Below, piece after piece: positions 9,483-17,860 of a stretch of DNA of 58,736 bases. The first letter of the stretch is position 1. Each line of letters starts with the position of its first letter. The position numbers and the translations under genes were made by a program. The notes below the pieces were generated by a model. It did no database searches. It was given only the letters and a program-made list of their open reading frames with translations, and was not told the DNA's origin. The stretch is from Jiangella aurantiaca (GTDB lineage: Bacteria > Actinomycetota > Actinomycetes > Jiangellales > Jiangellaceae): NCBI RefSeq assembly GCF_004349105.1, contig NZ_SMLB01000036.1, positions 1 through 58,736 of the forward strand. The letters run 5' to 3'.

Positions 9483-9592
9483 CGGGCGCCCCACCGGACG
9501 CGTCGTCCACAGCGAAAACTGGCGGCGGCAGTCGTCCACATTTCGGCGATCGGCGGTTGAGCCGGACGGCCGCGCGGGGGAGTGTCGCCTCC

Positions 9593-10783
9593 ATGAAGAT
9601 ACGCGAACACCTCAACGGCACGGCGACGGCAGCCGACCCAGGCGATCTCCTGGCTGCGATACCGCACCTCATGGGCTTTCATCCCCAGTCCAGCGTCGTG
9701 GTCGTGCACGTCGACCTCGAGGAGCGGCGCACCGGCACGCTGCTGCGGCTCGATCTGCCCGCCGCCGACGACTACGAGAGCTACGCTGCGCAGCTCGCCA
9801 CGCGCATCGAGTACGGGCAACCCGACGGCGTCATCCTCGTCTGTTACGGGGACGACGGGGCGCCGCCGGGCGGAGGCGGACCGCCGCCGGGCGCTCTGGC
9901 GGCGGAACCGAGCCATCCGCCCGACGCTGTACCCGGCGGGCCACAGGCGGCCGGTACGGCCGCCACGCCCGGCGTGGCGCGGGGCGAGCTGCCGCATCAG
10001 GCGCTCATCGAGCTCGTCCTCGGCGAGCTGACCGACGGCCCGGTCGCGGTGCTGGGGACGGCGTACGTCGACGGCGGGCGGTGGTGGACATACGACTGCG
10101 ACCACCCGGGCTGCTGCCCTGCTGAGGGCGTGCCGCTCCCCGAACCCGGCCTAGGCGCCGCGGCCGACGTGGCGGCACGGGCGGCGTTGGCCGGTCGCCG
10201 GACGCTGTCGTCGCGGCGGGAGCTCGAGGACAGCCTGCGCGGTCCGTCCGGCGCGGACGAGAAGGCAATGGCCGGCGTCTTCGAACGGGTCGACCGCGAG
10301 CTGGCGGCCGAGGCGCTCACCGACGGCGTCGAGGTCCTGCGGGGCCGCACCCTGGCGCTCGCGCGGCTGTTGCTGGCCCGGTCCGCCGAGGGCCGGCTGG
10401 AGCTGTCCGACGACGACGTCGCGCGGCTGAGCCTCGGTGCGGCGGACCTGCTGGTGCGCGACCGTTTCATCGCGTTCGACGGCGCCGATCCGGCGGCCTG
10501 GCTGGGCCTGCTGACCGCGCTGGCCCGGCGCACGCCCGACGCCCGGGCGGCGGCCATCTGCAGTGTCGTGGCATGGGTCGCCTACCAGCAGGGCGACGGC
10601 GCTGTCGCGAACGTCGCGCTCGACCGCGTCCTGTCCATCGACCCCCGGCACACCATGGCCGTGCTGCTGCGCGACTGCCTCGACGGTCAGGTGAGCCCCG
10701 GGCACATCACCGCGCTGACCCGTGAGGCCGTCCGCGCCGCGGAGCGGGCACGGAAGGAGGTGAGCGCGGCTGGGGCCGCCTAG
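9593..10783 (+). CDS. DUF4192 domain protein
   Basis: This 396-residue protein matches the actinobacterial DUF4192 family: the opening LLAAIPHLMGFHPQSSVVVV is characteristic, and the closing ALDRVLSIDPRHTMAVLLRDCL is also typical. A Gly/Pro-rich low-complexity insert lies at about residues 85-130. The ATG at 9593 follows GCGGGGGAG. The function of the family is unknown to me. No signal peptide or membrane helix is evident. It is divergent from the EamA gene, with about 110 bp between them. Confidence 0.85.
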   Translation: MKIREHLNGTATAADPGDLLAAIPHLMGFHPQSSVVVVHVDLEERRTGTLLRLDLPAADDYESYAAQLATRIEYGQPDGVILVCYGDDGAPPGGGGPPPGALAAEPSHPPDAVPGGPQAAGTAATPGVARGELPHQALIELVLGELTDGPVAVLGTAYVDGGRWWTYDCDHPGCCPAEGVPLPEPGLGAAADVAARAALAGRRTLSSRRELEDSLRGPSGADEKAMAGVFERVDRELAAEALTDGVEVLRGRTLALARLLLARSAEGRLELSDDDVARLSLGAADLLVRDRFIAFDGADPAAWLGLLTALARRTPDARAAAICSVVAWVAYQQGDGAVANVALDRVLSIDPRHTMAVLLRDCLDGQVSPGHITALTREAVRAAERARKEVSAAGAA

Positions 10784-10846
10784 GTGTGTCGCCCAAGTCC
10801 GTGGACTACTGCGCGACGTCGCTGCGGCCGCCTGGCGATAGCCGAT

Positions 10847-10901
10847 GATCATGGAGAACCTCCCCTTCCGAGTGCTCCGAGAGGGGGATTTCTCCATGAT
10901 C
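10847..10901. repeat. Long symmetric hairpin between DUF4192 and SRPBCC genes
   Basis: Arms GATCATGGAGAA (10847-10858) and TTCTCCATGATC (10890-10901) are perfectly complementary. Pairing continues inward, imperfectly, through CCTCCCC against GAGGGGG. No T-run follows. The position after the DUF4192 stop suggests a Rho-assisted terminator or a dispersed hairpin; the element may also serve as an operator for the downstream gene. Confidence 0.7.
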
Positions 10902-10936
10902 GACACGGGCCGAGGTGCGCCGATAGGGTCGGGACC

Positions 10937-11479
10937 GTGGGACCACGGCGCTACGTGTTCGGCTCCAGGTGGCGGGTGGCCGCGCCGCTCGACGAGACGT
11001 GGACGTTCCTGACCTCGCCGGGGCAGCGCTGGGTGGACTGGTGGCCCAGTCTCGAGACCGCCGACGTCCGGCGGACGGCCGAACTCGTGGGGAGCGCGGC
11101 CCGGTGCACCTGGCGCAGCCCGGCCGGGTACCGCCTGACGTTCGGGCTCACCCTGACCGAGGTCGAGCCGAGCCGCCTGGTCGTCCTGGCCGCCGACGGC
11201 GACCTGACCGGCACCAGCACCGTGCTGTTCGCCGCCGAGCCTGAGGGGACCCGACTGGACATCGAGCTGCGGGTCACCACGACCCGGGCCTGGATGAACG
11301 CCGCCGGGCCGGTGCTCGGTCCGCTCTTCCGGTACGGCCACCGCGCCGTCATGCGCCACGGTGAACGAGGACTCCGGCGCGTCCTCGCCGGATCGGACGT
11401 GCGCGATCAACGCAGTGCGCCCGGGCCGTCCACGGTGGACGACCCGGGCGCGCCGGTGAAGCGGGAGAACTACTGCTGA
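10937..11479 (+). CDS. SRPBCC (START-like) family protein
   Basis: This 180-residue protein shows the polyketide cyclase/SRPBCC pattern: an N-terminal strand with FGSRWRVAAPLDETWTFL, WVDWWPSLETA, a beta-sheet core and a long C-terminal helix. The family forms a hydrophobic ligand cavity; the ligand here is unknown. The GTG at 10937 was chosen because the fold begins there; the frame is open further upstream through the hairpin region without support. The 3' end overlaps the convergent qcrB gene by 10 bp. Confidence 0.8.
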   Translation: MGPRRYVFGSRWRVAAPLDETWTFLTSPGQRWVDWWPSLETADVRRTAELVGSAARCTWRSPAGYRLTFGLTLTEVEPSRLVVLAADGDLTGTSTVLFAAEPEGTRLDIELRVTTTRAWMNAAGPVLGPLFRYGHRAVMRHGERGLRRVLAGSDVRDQRSAPGPSTVDDPGAPVKRENYC

Positions 11480-13113
11480 CCGCTGGTCAGCTCGTCGCGT
11501 TGAGCGGCCTCGGCGCCGTGGCCGTCGTGGTGGGCGGACTCGAGCTCCTCACGGGTCGGCTTCTGCACGACGTCGCCGAAGTAGAAGCGGGAGAGCCGCG
11601 CCTGCGCCCGCTTGCTGCGGTAGTTCGGGTTCGGGATGCCGTTGGCGTCCGTCGCCGGGCCGGGGTCGGAGGGCAGCTGCCGCTCGTGCCAGGTGAGCTC
11701 GTACGCCTGGGACCGGGTCAGCGGAGCGTGCAGCTCCGAGAACTCGCCGTCGGGGCTCACCATGACGATGCCGGTCTCGCGGCCGTGCATGACCTTGTCG
11801 CGGTCGCGGCGCTGCAGGCCCAGGCAGATCCGCTTCGTGACGAAGAACGCCAGCGGTGGCAACACGAAGATGCCGATGCGGATGAACCAGGTGATCCAGT
11901 TGACCGGGATCTCGAGGATCGTGGCGAAGAAGTCGTTACCACCGGCGATCCACAGCAGGACGTAGAACACGATGAACGCCACACCGATGCCGGTCCGCAC
12001 TGGCACGTTGCGCGGCCGGTCGAGCAGGTGGTGCTCCCGGGTGTCGCCGGTCGCCCTCTGCTCGATCCACGGGTACAGCGCCAGCGGCGTCAGGATGATG
12101 CCGGGCAGCAGGATCGCCGGGATCAGCACGCTCATCGTGATGGGGTGATCGAAGACGTAGAACTCCCACGCCGGCATCACGCGCAGAGCACCGTCGAGGA
12201 AGCCGACGTACCAGTCGGGCTGGGTACCGGCCGACACCACGGACGGGTCGTATGGTCCCCACAGCCAGACCGGGTTGATCTGGATAGTGGCGGCCAGCAG
12301 GACGATGACGCCCATGACGATGAACTGGAAGCCGCCGGCCTTGGCCACGTAGATCGGGAAGAACGGCGCGCCCGCGACGTTGGTGTTGGTCTTGCCCGGG
12401 CCGCCCCAGTGGGTGTGCTTCTGGTACCAGAGGATCATCAGGTGCGCGGCGACCAGCGCCAGGATGAGCCCCGGGATCAGCAGGATGTGCATGGGGTAGA
12501 GCCGGGCGATGATGTCGTCGCCGGGGTACTCGCCGCCGAACAGGAACGACGACAGGTAGGTGCCGACGATCGGGATGGCGAGCATGCCGCCCTCGATGAT
12601 CCGCAGGCCGGTGCCCGACAGCAGGTCGTCGGGCAGCGAATAGCCGGTGAAGCCGGCCGCCACGCCCAGGACCAGCAGGATGACGCCGATCAGCCAGTTG
12701 ATCTCGCGCGGCTTCCGGAACGCGCCGGTGAAGAAGATCCGCAGCATGTGCGCCGACATCGCGGCCAGGAAGATCAGGGCGCCCCAGTGGTGGACCTGGC
12801 GCATCAACAGGCCGCCGCGCACCTCGAAGGAGATCTCGAGCGTCGACGCGTACGCCTCGGACATGCCGACGTCGCGCATCGGGACGTAGGCGCCCTCGTA
12901 CATGATGTGTGCCATCGTCGGCTTGAACCAGAGCGTCAGGAACACGCCGGACAGCAGGATCATGATGAAGCTGAACAGCGCGATCTCCCCCAGCAGGAAC
13001 GACCAGTGGTCGGGGAAGACCTTGCGGATGTTGCGCTTCAGCCAGTTGGACGCGGTGATCCGCTGGTCGACGAAGTCGACGACCTTGCCTGCACCGTTGA
13101 CGATGGCGCTCAT
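11470..13113 (-). CDS. qcrB: Cytochrome bc1 complex, cytochrome b subunit
   Basis: This 547-residue membrane subunit oxidises menaquinol. The four heme ligands are intact: H108 and H122 in helix B (RQVHHWGAL...SAHML) and H209 and H224 in helix D, with the 15-residue D spacing of actinobacterial and b6f-type proteins. The quinol-site motif reads PDWY (299-302), the acidic form expected in Actinobacteria. A cytosolic C-terminal extension of about 120 residues follows the last helix, as in actinobacterial QcrB. The ATG start overlaps the qcrA stop by 4 bp (ATGA). It is the last gene of ctaE-qcrC-qcrA-qcrB. Confidence 0.97.
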   Translation of the reverse strand: MSAIVNGAGKVVDFVDQRITASNWLKRNIRKVFPDHWSFLLGEIALFSFIMILLSGVFLTLWFKPTMAHIMYEGAYVPMRDVGMSEAYASTLEISFEVRGGLLMRQVHHWGALIFLAAMSAHMLRIFFTGAFRKPREINWLIGVILLVLGVAAGFTGYSLPDDLLSGTGLRIIEGGMLAIPIVGTYLSSFLFGGEYPGDDIIARLYPMHILLIPGLILALVAAHLMILWYQKHTHWGGPGKTNTNVAGAPFFPIYVAKAGGFQFIVMGVIVLLAATIQINPVWLWGPYDPSVVSAGTQPDWYVGFLDGALRVMPAWEFYVFDHPITMSVLIPAILLPGIILTPLALYPWIEQRATGDTREHHLLDRPRNVPVRTGIGVAFIVFYVLLWIAGGNDFFATILEIPVNWITWFIRIGIFVLPPLAFFVTKRICLGLQRRDRDKVMHGRETGIVMVSPDGEFSELHAPLTRSQAYELTWHERQLPSDPGPATDANGIPNPNYRSKRAQARLSRFYFGDVVQKPTREELESAHHDGHGAEAAQRDELTSGQQ

Positions 13114-14195
13114 CGCGTGCGCTCCCAGTAGCTCGGCCCCACGGGCTCGGTGAAGTCGCTCTGCGCGATCAGGTAGCCCTCCGAGTCTACGGCGATCGGC
13201 AGCTGCGGGAGGCTCCGCGTCGCCGGGCCGAAGATCACCTTGCCGTTGTCCGAGAGGTCGAACGTGGACTGGTGGCACGGGCAGAGCATGTGGTGCGTGG
13301 TCTGCTCGTAGAGGCTGATCGGGCAGCCGACGTGCGTGCAGATCTTGGAGTACGCGAGGATGCCGTCGACGCCCCAGTTCTCGCGGCCCGGCGCGACGTG
13401 GACGTCCTCGGGCAGCATGCGCACCAGCATGACCGGCGACTTGGCCCGCTCGTTGATGCGCTCCGGCCCGTGTTCGGGCAGGTCCTCGAACGTCGCGGGC
13501 ATGGCGTTGACCAACTGGCCGATCTCGAGGTCGGCGGCCCTGATGGGCATGAACGTGACGTCGGTGAGGACGCGGACGCCCTCGGCCCAGATGGTGTGCT
13601 GCTTGCGTTCGCCGGGCGACTCGCCGGTGTTGGGGCCGAGGTCGCGCAGCAGGATCACCGCGGGCAGCGGCAGCAGCGCCAGCGCACCGAGCAGCGAGTT
13701 GCGGATCAGCTTGCGCCGGCCGAAGCCGGTCTCCTCGGTGCCCGTCTCGAAGTCGGCCAGTGCGGCGGCGCGGGTCTCGTCGTCGCTGCGCAGCGGGTGG
13801 CGCTCGTGCACGACCTCGGGGGAGGACATCAGCGACCGCGCCCACTGGACCGCGCCGGCGCCGACGAGGAACAGTGCCAGACCCAGCGTGAGGCCGAGCG
13901 TCAGGTTCGACACCTGCACGTCGCCGATGTTCACGCCGTCTTCGGGATCGTCCGGGTGGATGCCGACGATCACGTAGAAGACGATGAACGCGACGGTGAG
14001 CAGCGAGGCCAGCGCGAACATGCCGGCGACCTGCCGCTCGGCGCGCCGCTCGGCCTTCTTGTCGACGTCGGTGAGCCGTTCGTCGTAGTAATGCAGTCCG
14101 GGGTCGGCGATCGGGTCGGCCGGGACCACGGCGTGTTCGCCGTGGGGGACGACGGCGTGCTCGTCACCGTTGGGGTTCACGTTGTGGGTGCTCAT
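13110..14195 (-). CDS. qcrA: Cytochrome bc1 complex, Rieske iron-sulfur subunit
   Basis: This is a 361-residue actinobacterial Rieske protein. It has a charged N-terminus, three membrane helices (about residues 62-80, 100-120 and 170-190) and a C-terminal Rieske domain whose 2Fe-2S ligands lie in CTHVGCP and CPCHQS. It carries electrons from quinol at QcrB to the QcrC hemes. The ATG at 14195 overlaps the qcrC stop (ATGA). In-frame codons upstream lie inside qcrC and were excluded. Confidence 0.97.
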   Translation of the reverse strand: MSTHNVNPNGDEHAVVPHGEHAVVPADPIADPGLHYYDERLTDVDKKAERRAERQVAGMFALASLLTVAFIVFYVIVGIHPDDPEDGVNIGDVQVSNLTLGLTLGLALFLVGAGAVQWARSLMSSPEVVHERHPLRSDDETRAAALADFETGTEETGFGRRKLIRNSLLGALALLPLPAVILLRDLGPNTGESPGERKQHTIWAEGVRVLTDVTFMPIRAADLEIGQLVNAMPATFEDLPEHGPERINERAKSPVMLVRMLPEDVHVAPGRENWGVDGILAYSKICTHVGCPISLYEQTTHHMLCPCHQSTFDLSDNGKVIFGPATRSLPQLPIAVDSEGYLIAQSDFTEPVGPSYWERTR

Positions 14196-15082
14196 GCCTT
14201 CGACGACCTCGTCACGATCCAGGTGGCCATGCCGATCAGCAGGCCGATACCGACCAGCCACGCCCAGAGACCCTCGGCGACCGGGCCCGCGCGGCCGATG
14301 GCGAGGCCACCGGGGTCGGGCTCGTTCTGCACGCTCTCGAGGAACGCGATGATGTCGCGCTTGTCCTCAGGGGTGACGGTCTGGTCGCTGAACACCGGCA
14401 TCGCCTGCGGGCCGGTGATCATGGCCTCGTAGATGTGCCGCGGCTCGACGCCGGTGAGGTTCGGCGCGAACTGGCCCATCGTCAGCGCACCGCCCTGCCC
14501 GGTCGTGTTGTGGCACTGCGAGCAGTTGGTGCGGAACAGCTCGCCGCCGCGGGCGACGTTGCCCTCCGCGGTGTCGAGGTACTGCTCGTCAGGCACCTCG
14601 GGCCCGGGGGCCAGCGAGGCGACGAACGCCGCCATGGCGTCGATCTGCTCCTGGTTGTACGACACCGGCTTCCGCTCGGCCTGCGCCGACGGGGCGGCCA
14701 GGGGCATGCGGCCGGTGCCGACCTGGAAGTCGACCGCGGCGGCGCCGACGCCGATGAGCGACGGGCCGAGGACGTCGCCGTTGTCGTTGACCTGGCCCTC
14801 GCCGTTCAGCCCGTGGCAGGAGGAGCAGCCGATGGCGAACAGCTGCCGGCCCTCGTCGATCTGCGTGGAGGAGGCGGCCTGGACGTTCTGCGACGTCGAC
14901 GGCGCCAGCGCGGCGTACGCGCCGCCGGCGGTGAACAGGACGGCCACGAGCACGGCGATGGCCGCGAGCGGGTGTCGCCGCCGGGTCGAGAGCAAGCGCC
15001 CGATGGAGGCGCCGCCGTTGAGGCCCGAGAACAACTGTCCGATCCGCGAGCCGCGGGACCGGCCGGGCAACGATCTGGGCAC
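14192..15082 (-). CDS. qcrC: Cytochrome bc1 complex, diheme cytochrome c subunit
   Basis: This 296-residue cytochrome cc bridges the Rieske protein and the CuA centre of CtaC, replacing a soluble cytochrome c. It has an N-terminal helix after an Arg-rich start, two heme-binding motifs (CSSCH and CSQCH) and a C-terminal membrane helix near WAWLVGIGLLIGMATWI. The GTG at 15082 has GAGGAGAG upstream and lies 11 bp after the ctaE stop. The methionines in GRMPLA and AMPVF are the likely second axial ligands. Confidence 0.96.
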   Translation of the reverse strand: MPRSLPGRSRGSRIGQLFSGLNGGASIGRLLSTRRRHPLAAIAVLVAVLFTAGGAYAALAPSTSQNVQAASSTQIDEGRQLFAIGCSSCHGLNGEGQVNDNGDVLGPSLIGVGAAAVDFQVGTGRMPLAAPSAQAERKPVSYNQEQIDAMAAFVASLAPGPEVPDEQYLDTAEGNVARGGELFRTNCSQCHNTTGQGGALTMGQFAPNLTGVEPRHIYEAMITGPQAMPVFSDQTVTPEDKRDIIAFLESVQNEPDPGGLAIGRAGPVAEGLWAWLVGIGLLIGMATWIVTRSSKA

Positions 15083-15093
15083 GTCTCTCCTCG

Positions 15094-15741
15094 TCACTTG
15101 ACGACGTAGATGGTGAGGAACAGGGCGATCCAGACGACGTCGACGAAGTGCCAGTAGTAGGACACGACGATCGTGCTGGTGGCCTGCTCGTGGGTGAACC
15201 GGCGCGTCATGAAGGTGCGGCCCAGCAGGAACAGGAACGCGATGAGGCCGAGAGTGACGTGCAGGCCGTGGAATCCGGTGGCCAGGTAGAAGATCGAGCC
15301 GTACGGGTCGCTGGACAGTGTCAGGCCCTCGTGCGTCGCCAGCTCGGCGTACTCGAACACCTGGCCGCCGATGAAGAAGGCGCCCATGACGAACGTCAGC
15401 ACGAACCACTCGCGCATGCCCCACTTGCCGACCTGCAGCAGGCTGCCCAGGCGGCCCACCTGGCCGCGCTCGGCCCGCAGCACGCCCAGCTGGCAGGTGA
15501 CCGAAGACAGCACCAGAACGGTGGTGTTCAGCAGCGAGAAGGGAACGTTGAGCAGCTCGGACTGCTGTTCCCAGAGGGCGGGGGCGTTGGACCGGAGCGT
15601 GAAGTAGATCGCGAACAGCGCCGCGAAGAACATCAGCTCACTGGACAGCCACACGATCACCCCGACGGCGACGAGATTCGGTCGCTCGGGTTGCCGCGTG
15701 TGGGCAGCGTCGACGGCGGTTGCAGAAGCCACGCCCGTCAT
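15094..15741 (-). CDS. ctaE: Cytochrome c oxidase subunit III
   Basis: This 215-residue protein has five to seven membrane helices and typical subunit III motifs: [17 protein letters not shown], the [13 protein letters not shown] segment and the closing [20 protein letters not shown]. The ATG at 15741 was chosen; the frame runs 47 codons further upstream without membrane-like sequence. It is the first gene of the bcc operon, so oxidase subunit III is made with the bc1 subunits rather than with ctaCDF. A DtxR/IdeR-like box lies about 135-150 bp upstream. Confidence 0.95.
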   Translation of the reverse strand: MTGVASATAVDAAHTRQPERPNLVAVGVIVWLSSELMFFAALFAIYFTLRSNAPALWEQQSELLNVPFSLLNTTVLVLSSVTCQLGVLRAERGQVGRLGSLLQVGKWGMREWFVLTFVMGAFFIGGQVFEYAELATHEGLTLSSDPYGSIFYLATGFHGLHVTLGLIAFLFLLGRTFMTRRFTHEQATSTIVVSYYWHFVDVVWIALFLTIYVVK

Positions 15742-15874
15742 TATGTCGGTCGCACTTCGCGAGCACGACAGGGCCCCGGGGTAGAGACGTCCCGGCGTGT
15801 CCTCATCGTTCCCGGCAGGGCCCCGCCGTGGGACCGCGCCGCCGTTCCAGCCAATACTGCGCGGCCGCTCAAAG

Positions 15875-15893
15875 TAAAGCAAGGCTTACCTCA
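15875..15893. promoter_or_regulatory. Possible DtxR/IdeR iron box upstream of ctaE-qcrCAB
   Basis: The 19-mer TAAAGCAAGGCTTACCTCA matches 13 of 19 positions of the classical iron box TTAGGTTAGGCTAACCTAA, with the central AGGCT and ACCT intact. It lies in the 255-bp divergent gap between ctaE and the receiver-like gene and is unusually AT-rich for this genome. The assignment is inference from similarity to the consensus. Confidence 0.4.
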
Positions 15894-15996
15894 GTAGTTG
15901 GGCGGCGAGACGGTCGTCGCCGGTCTCCGGGCGCGCACCGGTACCATCGTCTCGACCAGCCAGCCAGCCCGAGAGATCCCAGCGAGGACGCGCAGG

Positions 15997-16416
15997 ATGA
16001 GCAGCACCGAGCCGACCATGACGATCCTCGTCTACAGCGACGACCGCACCACGCGCGAGCAGGTGCGGCTGGCCGTCGGCCGGCGTCCCGCGGCGGACCT
16101 GCCGAAGGTGGAGTTCGTCGAGGTCGCCACGCACGCGGCCGTCATCCGCCGGCTCGACGCCGGTGGCATCGACGTCGCCGTGCTCGACGGCGAGGCGGTC
16201 CCGTCCGGCGGGATGGGCCTGGCCCGCACCATCAAGGAGGAGATCTACAACGCTCCGCCGGTGCTGGTGCTGATCGGCCGGCCGCAGGACGCCTGGCTGG
16301 CGACGTGGTCGCGCGCCGAGTCGGTCGTGTCGCACCCGCTCGACCCCATCGCCGTCGCGTCGGCCGTGGCCGACCTCATGCGGCGCCGGTCCGCCGGCGT
16401 CGCCGCCACGTCATGA
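15997..16416 (+). CDS. Degenerate response-regulator receiver domain protein
   Basis: This 139-residue single-domain protein has a receiver-like fold. The acidic pair lies in [10 protein letters not shown], the candidate phosphoacceptor aspartate in [11 protein letters not shown], and the fifth strand in [10 protein letters not shown]. The conserved Lys-Pro after that strand is replaced by Ser-His-Pro (VSHPLDP), so normal phosphorylation signalling is doubtful. The ATG at 15997 has GCGAGGAC upstream; an ATG at 16018 is also possible. Its stop overlaps the trpD start (ATGA), implying coupled translation. No output domain is present. Confidence 0.78.
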   Translation: MSSTEPTMTILVYSDDRTTREQVRLAVGRRPAADLPKVEFVEVATHAAVIRRLDAGGIDVAVLDGEAVPSGGMGLARTIKEEIYNAPPVLVLIGRPQDAWLATWSRAESVVSHPLDPIAVASAVADLMRRRSAGVAATS

Positions 16417-17450
16417 GCGAGACGCAGCAGACCTGGCCCCCCGTCCTGACGGCACTCGTCAACGGCGAGGACCTCACCACCGAGGCGGCCGCCTGGGCGA
16501 TGGGCGAGATCATGCGCGGCGAGGCGACGCCGGTGCAGATCGCCGGCTTCGCGGTCGCGCTGCGTGCCAAGGGTGAGACGGTCACCGAGCTCGAGGGCCT
16601 GGTCCAGGCCATGTACGACGTCGCCACGCCGTTCCCCGACCCCGGCCCCGCGCTTGACATCGTCGGCACCGGCGGCGACCGCGCGCACACCGTCAACATC
16701 TCCACCATGGCGGCCATCGCCGCGGCAGGGGCGGGCGCCCGGGTCGTCAAGCACGGCAACCGCGCGGCGTCGTCGCTGTGCGGGTCGGCCGACCTGCTCG
16801 AAGGGCTCGGCATCCGCCTGGACCTCCCGGCCGCGCGGGTGGCCGAGATCGCCGTCGAGGCCGGCATCACGTTCTGCTTCGCCCCGGCGTTCCACCCGTC
16901 GTTGCGGCACGCGTCGACGGCGCGCAGCGAGCTGGGCATCCAGACGACGTTCAACATGCTCGGCCCGATGGCCAACCCGGCCCGGCCCAGCGCCCAGGCC
17001 GTCGGCGTCGCCGACGCGCGGGTGGCGGCGCTGATCGCCGGCGTGCTGGCCGGACGCGGCACGTCCGCCCTGGTCTTCCGCGGCGACGACGGCCTCGACG
17101 AGCTCACCACCACGACGACGTCGCGGGTCTGGGTCGTGCGCGACGGCGAGGTGAGGGAGGAGCGGTTCGACCCCGCGTCGCTCGGCATCGCGCCGGTGCC
17201 GGCCGAGGCGCTGCGTGGCGGCGACGTCGCGTACAACGTCGGAGTGGCCCGGCGGTTCGTCGGCGGCGAGAAGGGCCCGGTGCGCGACGCGGTGCTGCTC
17301 AACGCCGCGGCAGGCCTGGCCGCGTACGACGCCCTCGAGGCGCCGCTGGCCGACCGGCTGGCCGCCGGCCTGGAGAAGGCGACCGCCGCCGTTGACTCCG
17401 GCGCGGCCGAGCAGGTGCTGGAGCGCTGGGTGGCGGCCGTCTCCGCCTGA
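16413..17450 (+). CDS. trpD: Anthranilate phosphoribosyltransferase
   Basis: This 345-residue enzyme joins anthranilate to PRPP in tryptophan synthesis. The Gly-rich PRPP loop [32 protein letters not shown] and [15 protein letters not shown] are all family signatures, and the length is normal. The ATG overlaps the upstream receiver-like gene by 4 bp; longer in-frame starts fall inside that gene. No other trp gene is in the window. As I recall, trpD next to ctaE is also the mycobacterial arrangement. Confidence 0.96.
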   Translation: MSETQQTWPPVLTALVNGEDLTTEAAAWAMGEIMRGEATPVQIAGFAVALRAKGETVTELEGLVQAMYDVATPFPDPGPALDIVGTGGDRAHTVNISTMAAIAAAGAGARVVKHGNRAASSLCGSADLLEGLGIRLDLPAARVAEIAVEAGITFCFAPAFHPSLRHASTARSELGIQTTFNMLGPMANPARPSAQAVGVADARVAALIAGVLAGRGTSALVFRGDDGLDELTTTTTSRVWVVRDGEVREERFDPASLGIAPVPAEALRGGDVAYNVGVARRFVGGEKGPVRDAVLLNAAAGLAAYDALEAPLADRLAAGLEKATAAVDSGAAEQVLERWVAAVSA

Positions 17451-17472
17451 CGGCCCCTGCCGCCTGGGCGGC

Positions 17473-17754
17473 TCAGTCCTCGGCGCCGAGGGCGAACGCG
17501 GCCTCGAGGTCGTGTTTGGAGTACGCACGGAACGCGATGTGCGTCTCGGTGTTGAGCACGCCGTCGACCTTGTTGAGGCGGTCGGCGACGACCTCGGCGA
17601 TCGCGTCGTGCGTCCGGACCCGGACCATCGCGACGAGGTCGATGTCGCCGGTGACCGAGTAGACCTCGCTCACGCCGTCGAGGGCGGCGATCTCCGTCGC
17701 GACCTCCGGAATGCGAGCGACGTCGGCCTGGATGAACACGATCGCAGTGATCAC
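17473..17754 (-). CDS. Lrp/AsnC-type ligand-binding (RAM) domain protein
   Basis: This 93-residue protein consists only of the Lrp/AsnC effector (RAM) domain, with no DNA-binding helix-turn-helix. Typical features are AIVFIQADVARIPEVATEIAAL, GVSEVYSVTGDIDLVAMVRV and NKVDGVLNTETHIAF. Such stand-alone domains bind amino acids and oligomerise, perhaps modulating a full-length Lrp protein. The GTG at 17754 has GAGGAGA upstream; the open frame further upstream overlaps the nuclease gene and was rejected. Confidence 0.9.
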   Translation of the reverse strand: MITAIVFIQADVARIPEVATEIAALDGVSEVYSVTGDIDLVAMVRVRTHDAIAEVVADRLNKVDGVLNTETHIAFRAYSKHDLEAAFALGAED

Positions 17755-17860
17755 GTGATGTCTCCTCGGGGTGTACCGGTTCGGCGCCGACATTACCCGG
17801 CTGAGCCGGGGCCGACCGCGAGGTCCCATACGGCGGTGAGTCCCAGAAGGTAAAAGGGGA

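Noticed and set aside
13272-14432. A 386-codon frame opposite qcrA
   Set aside because: It mirrors the Rieske gene; no motif, ribosome site or partner supports it.
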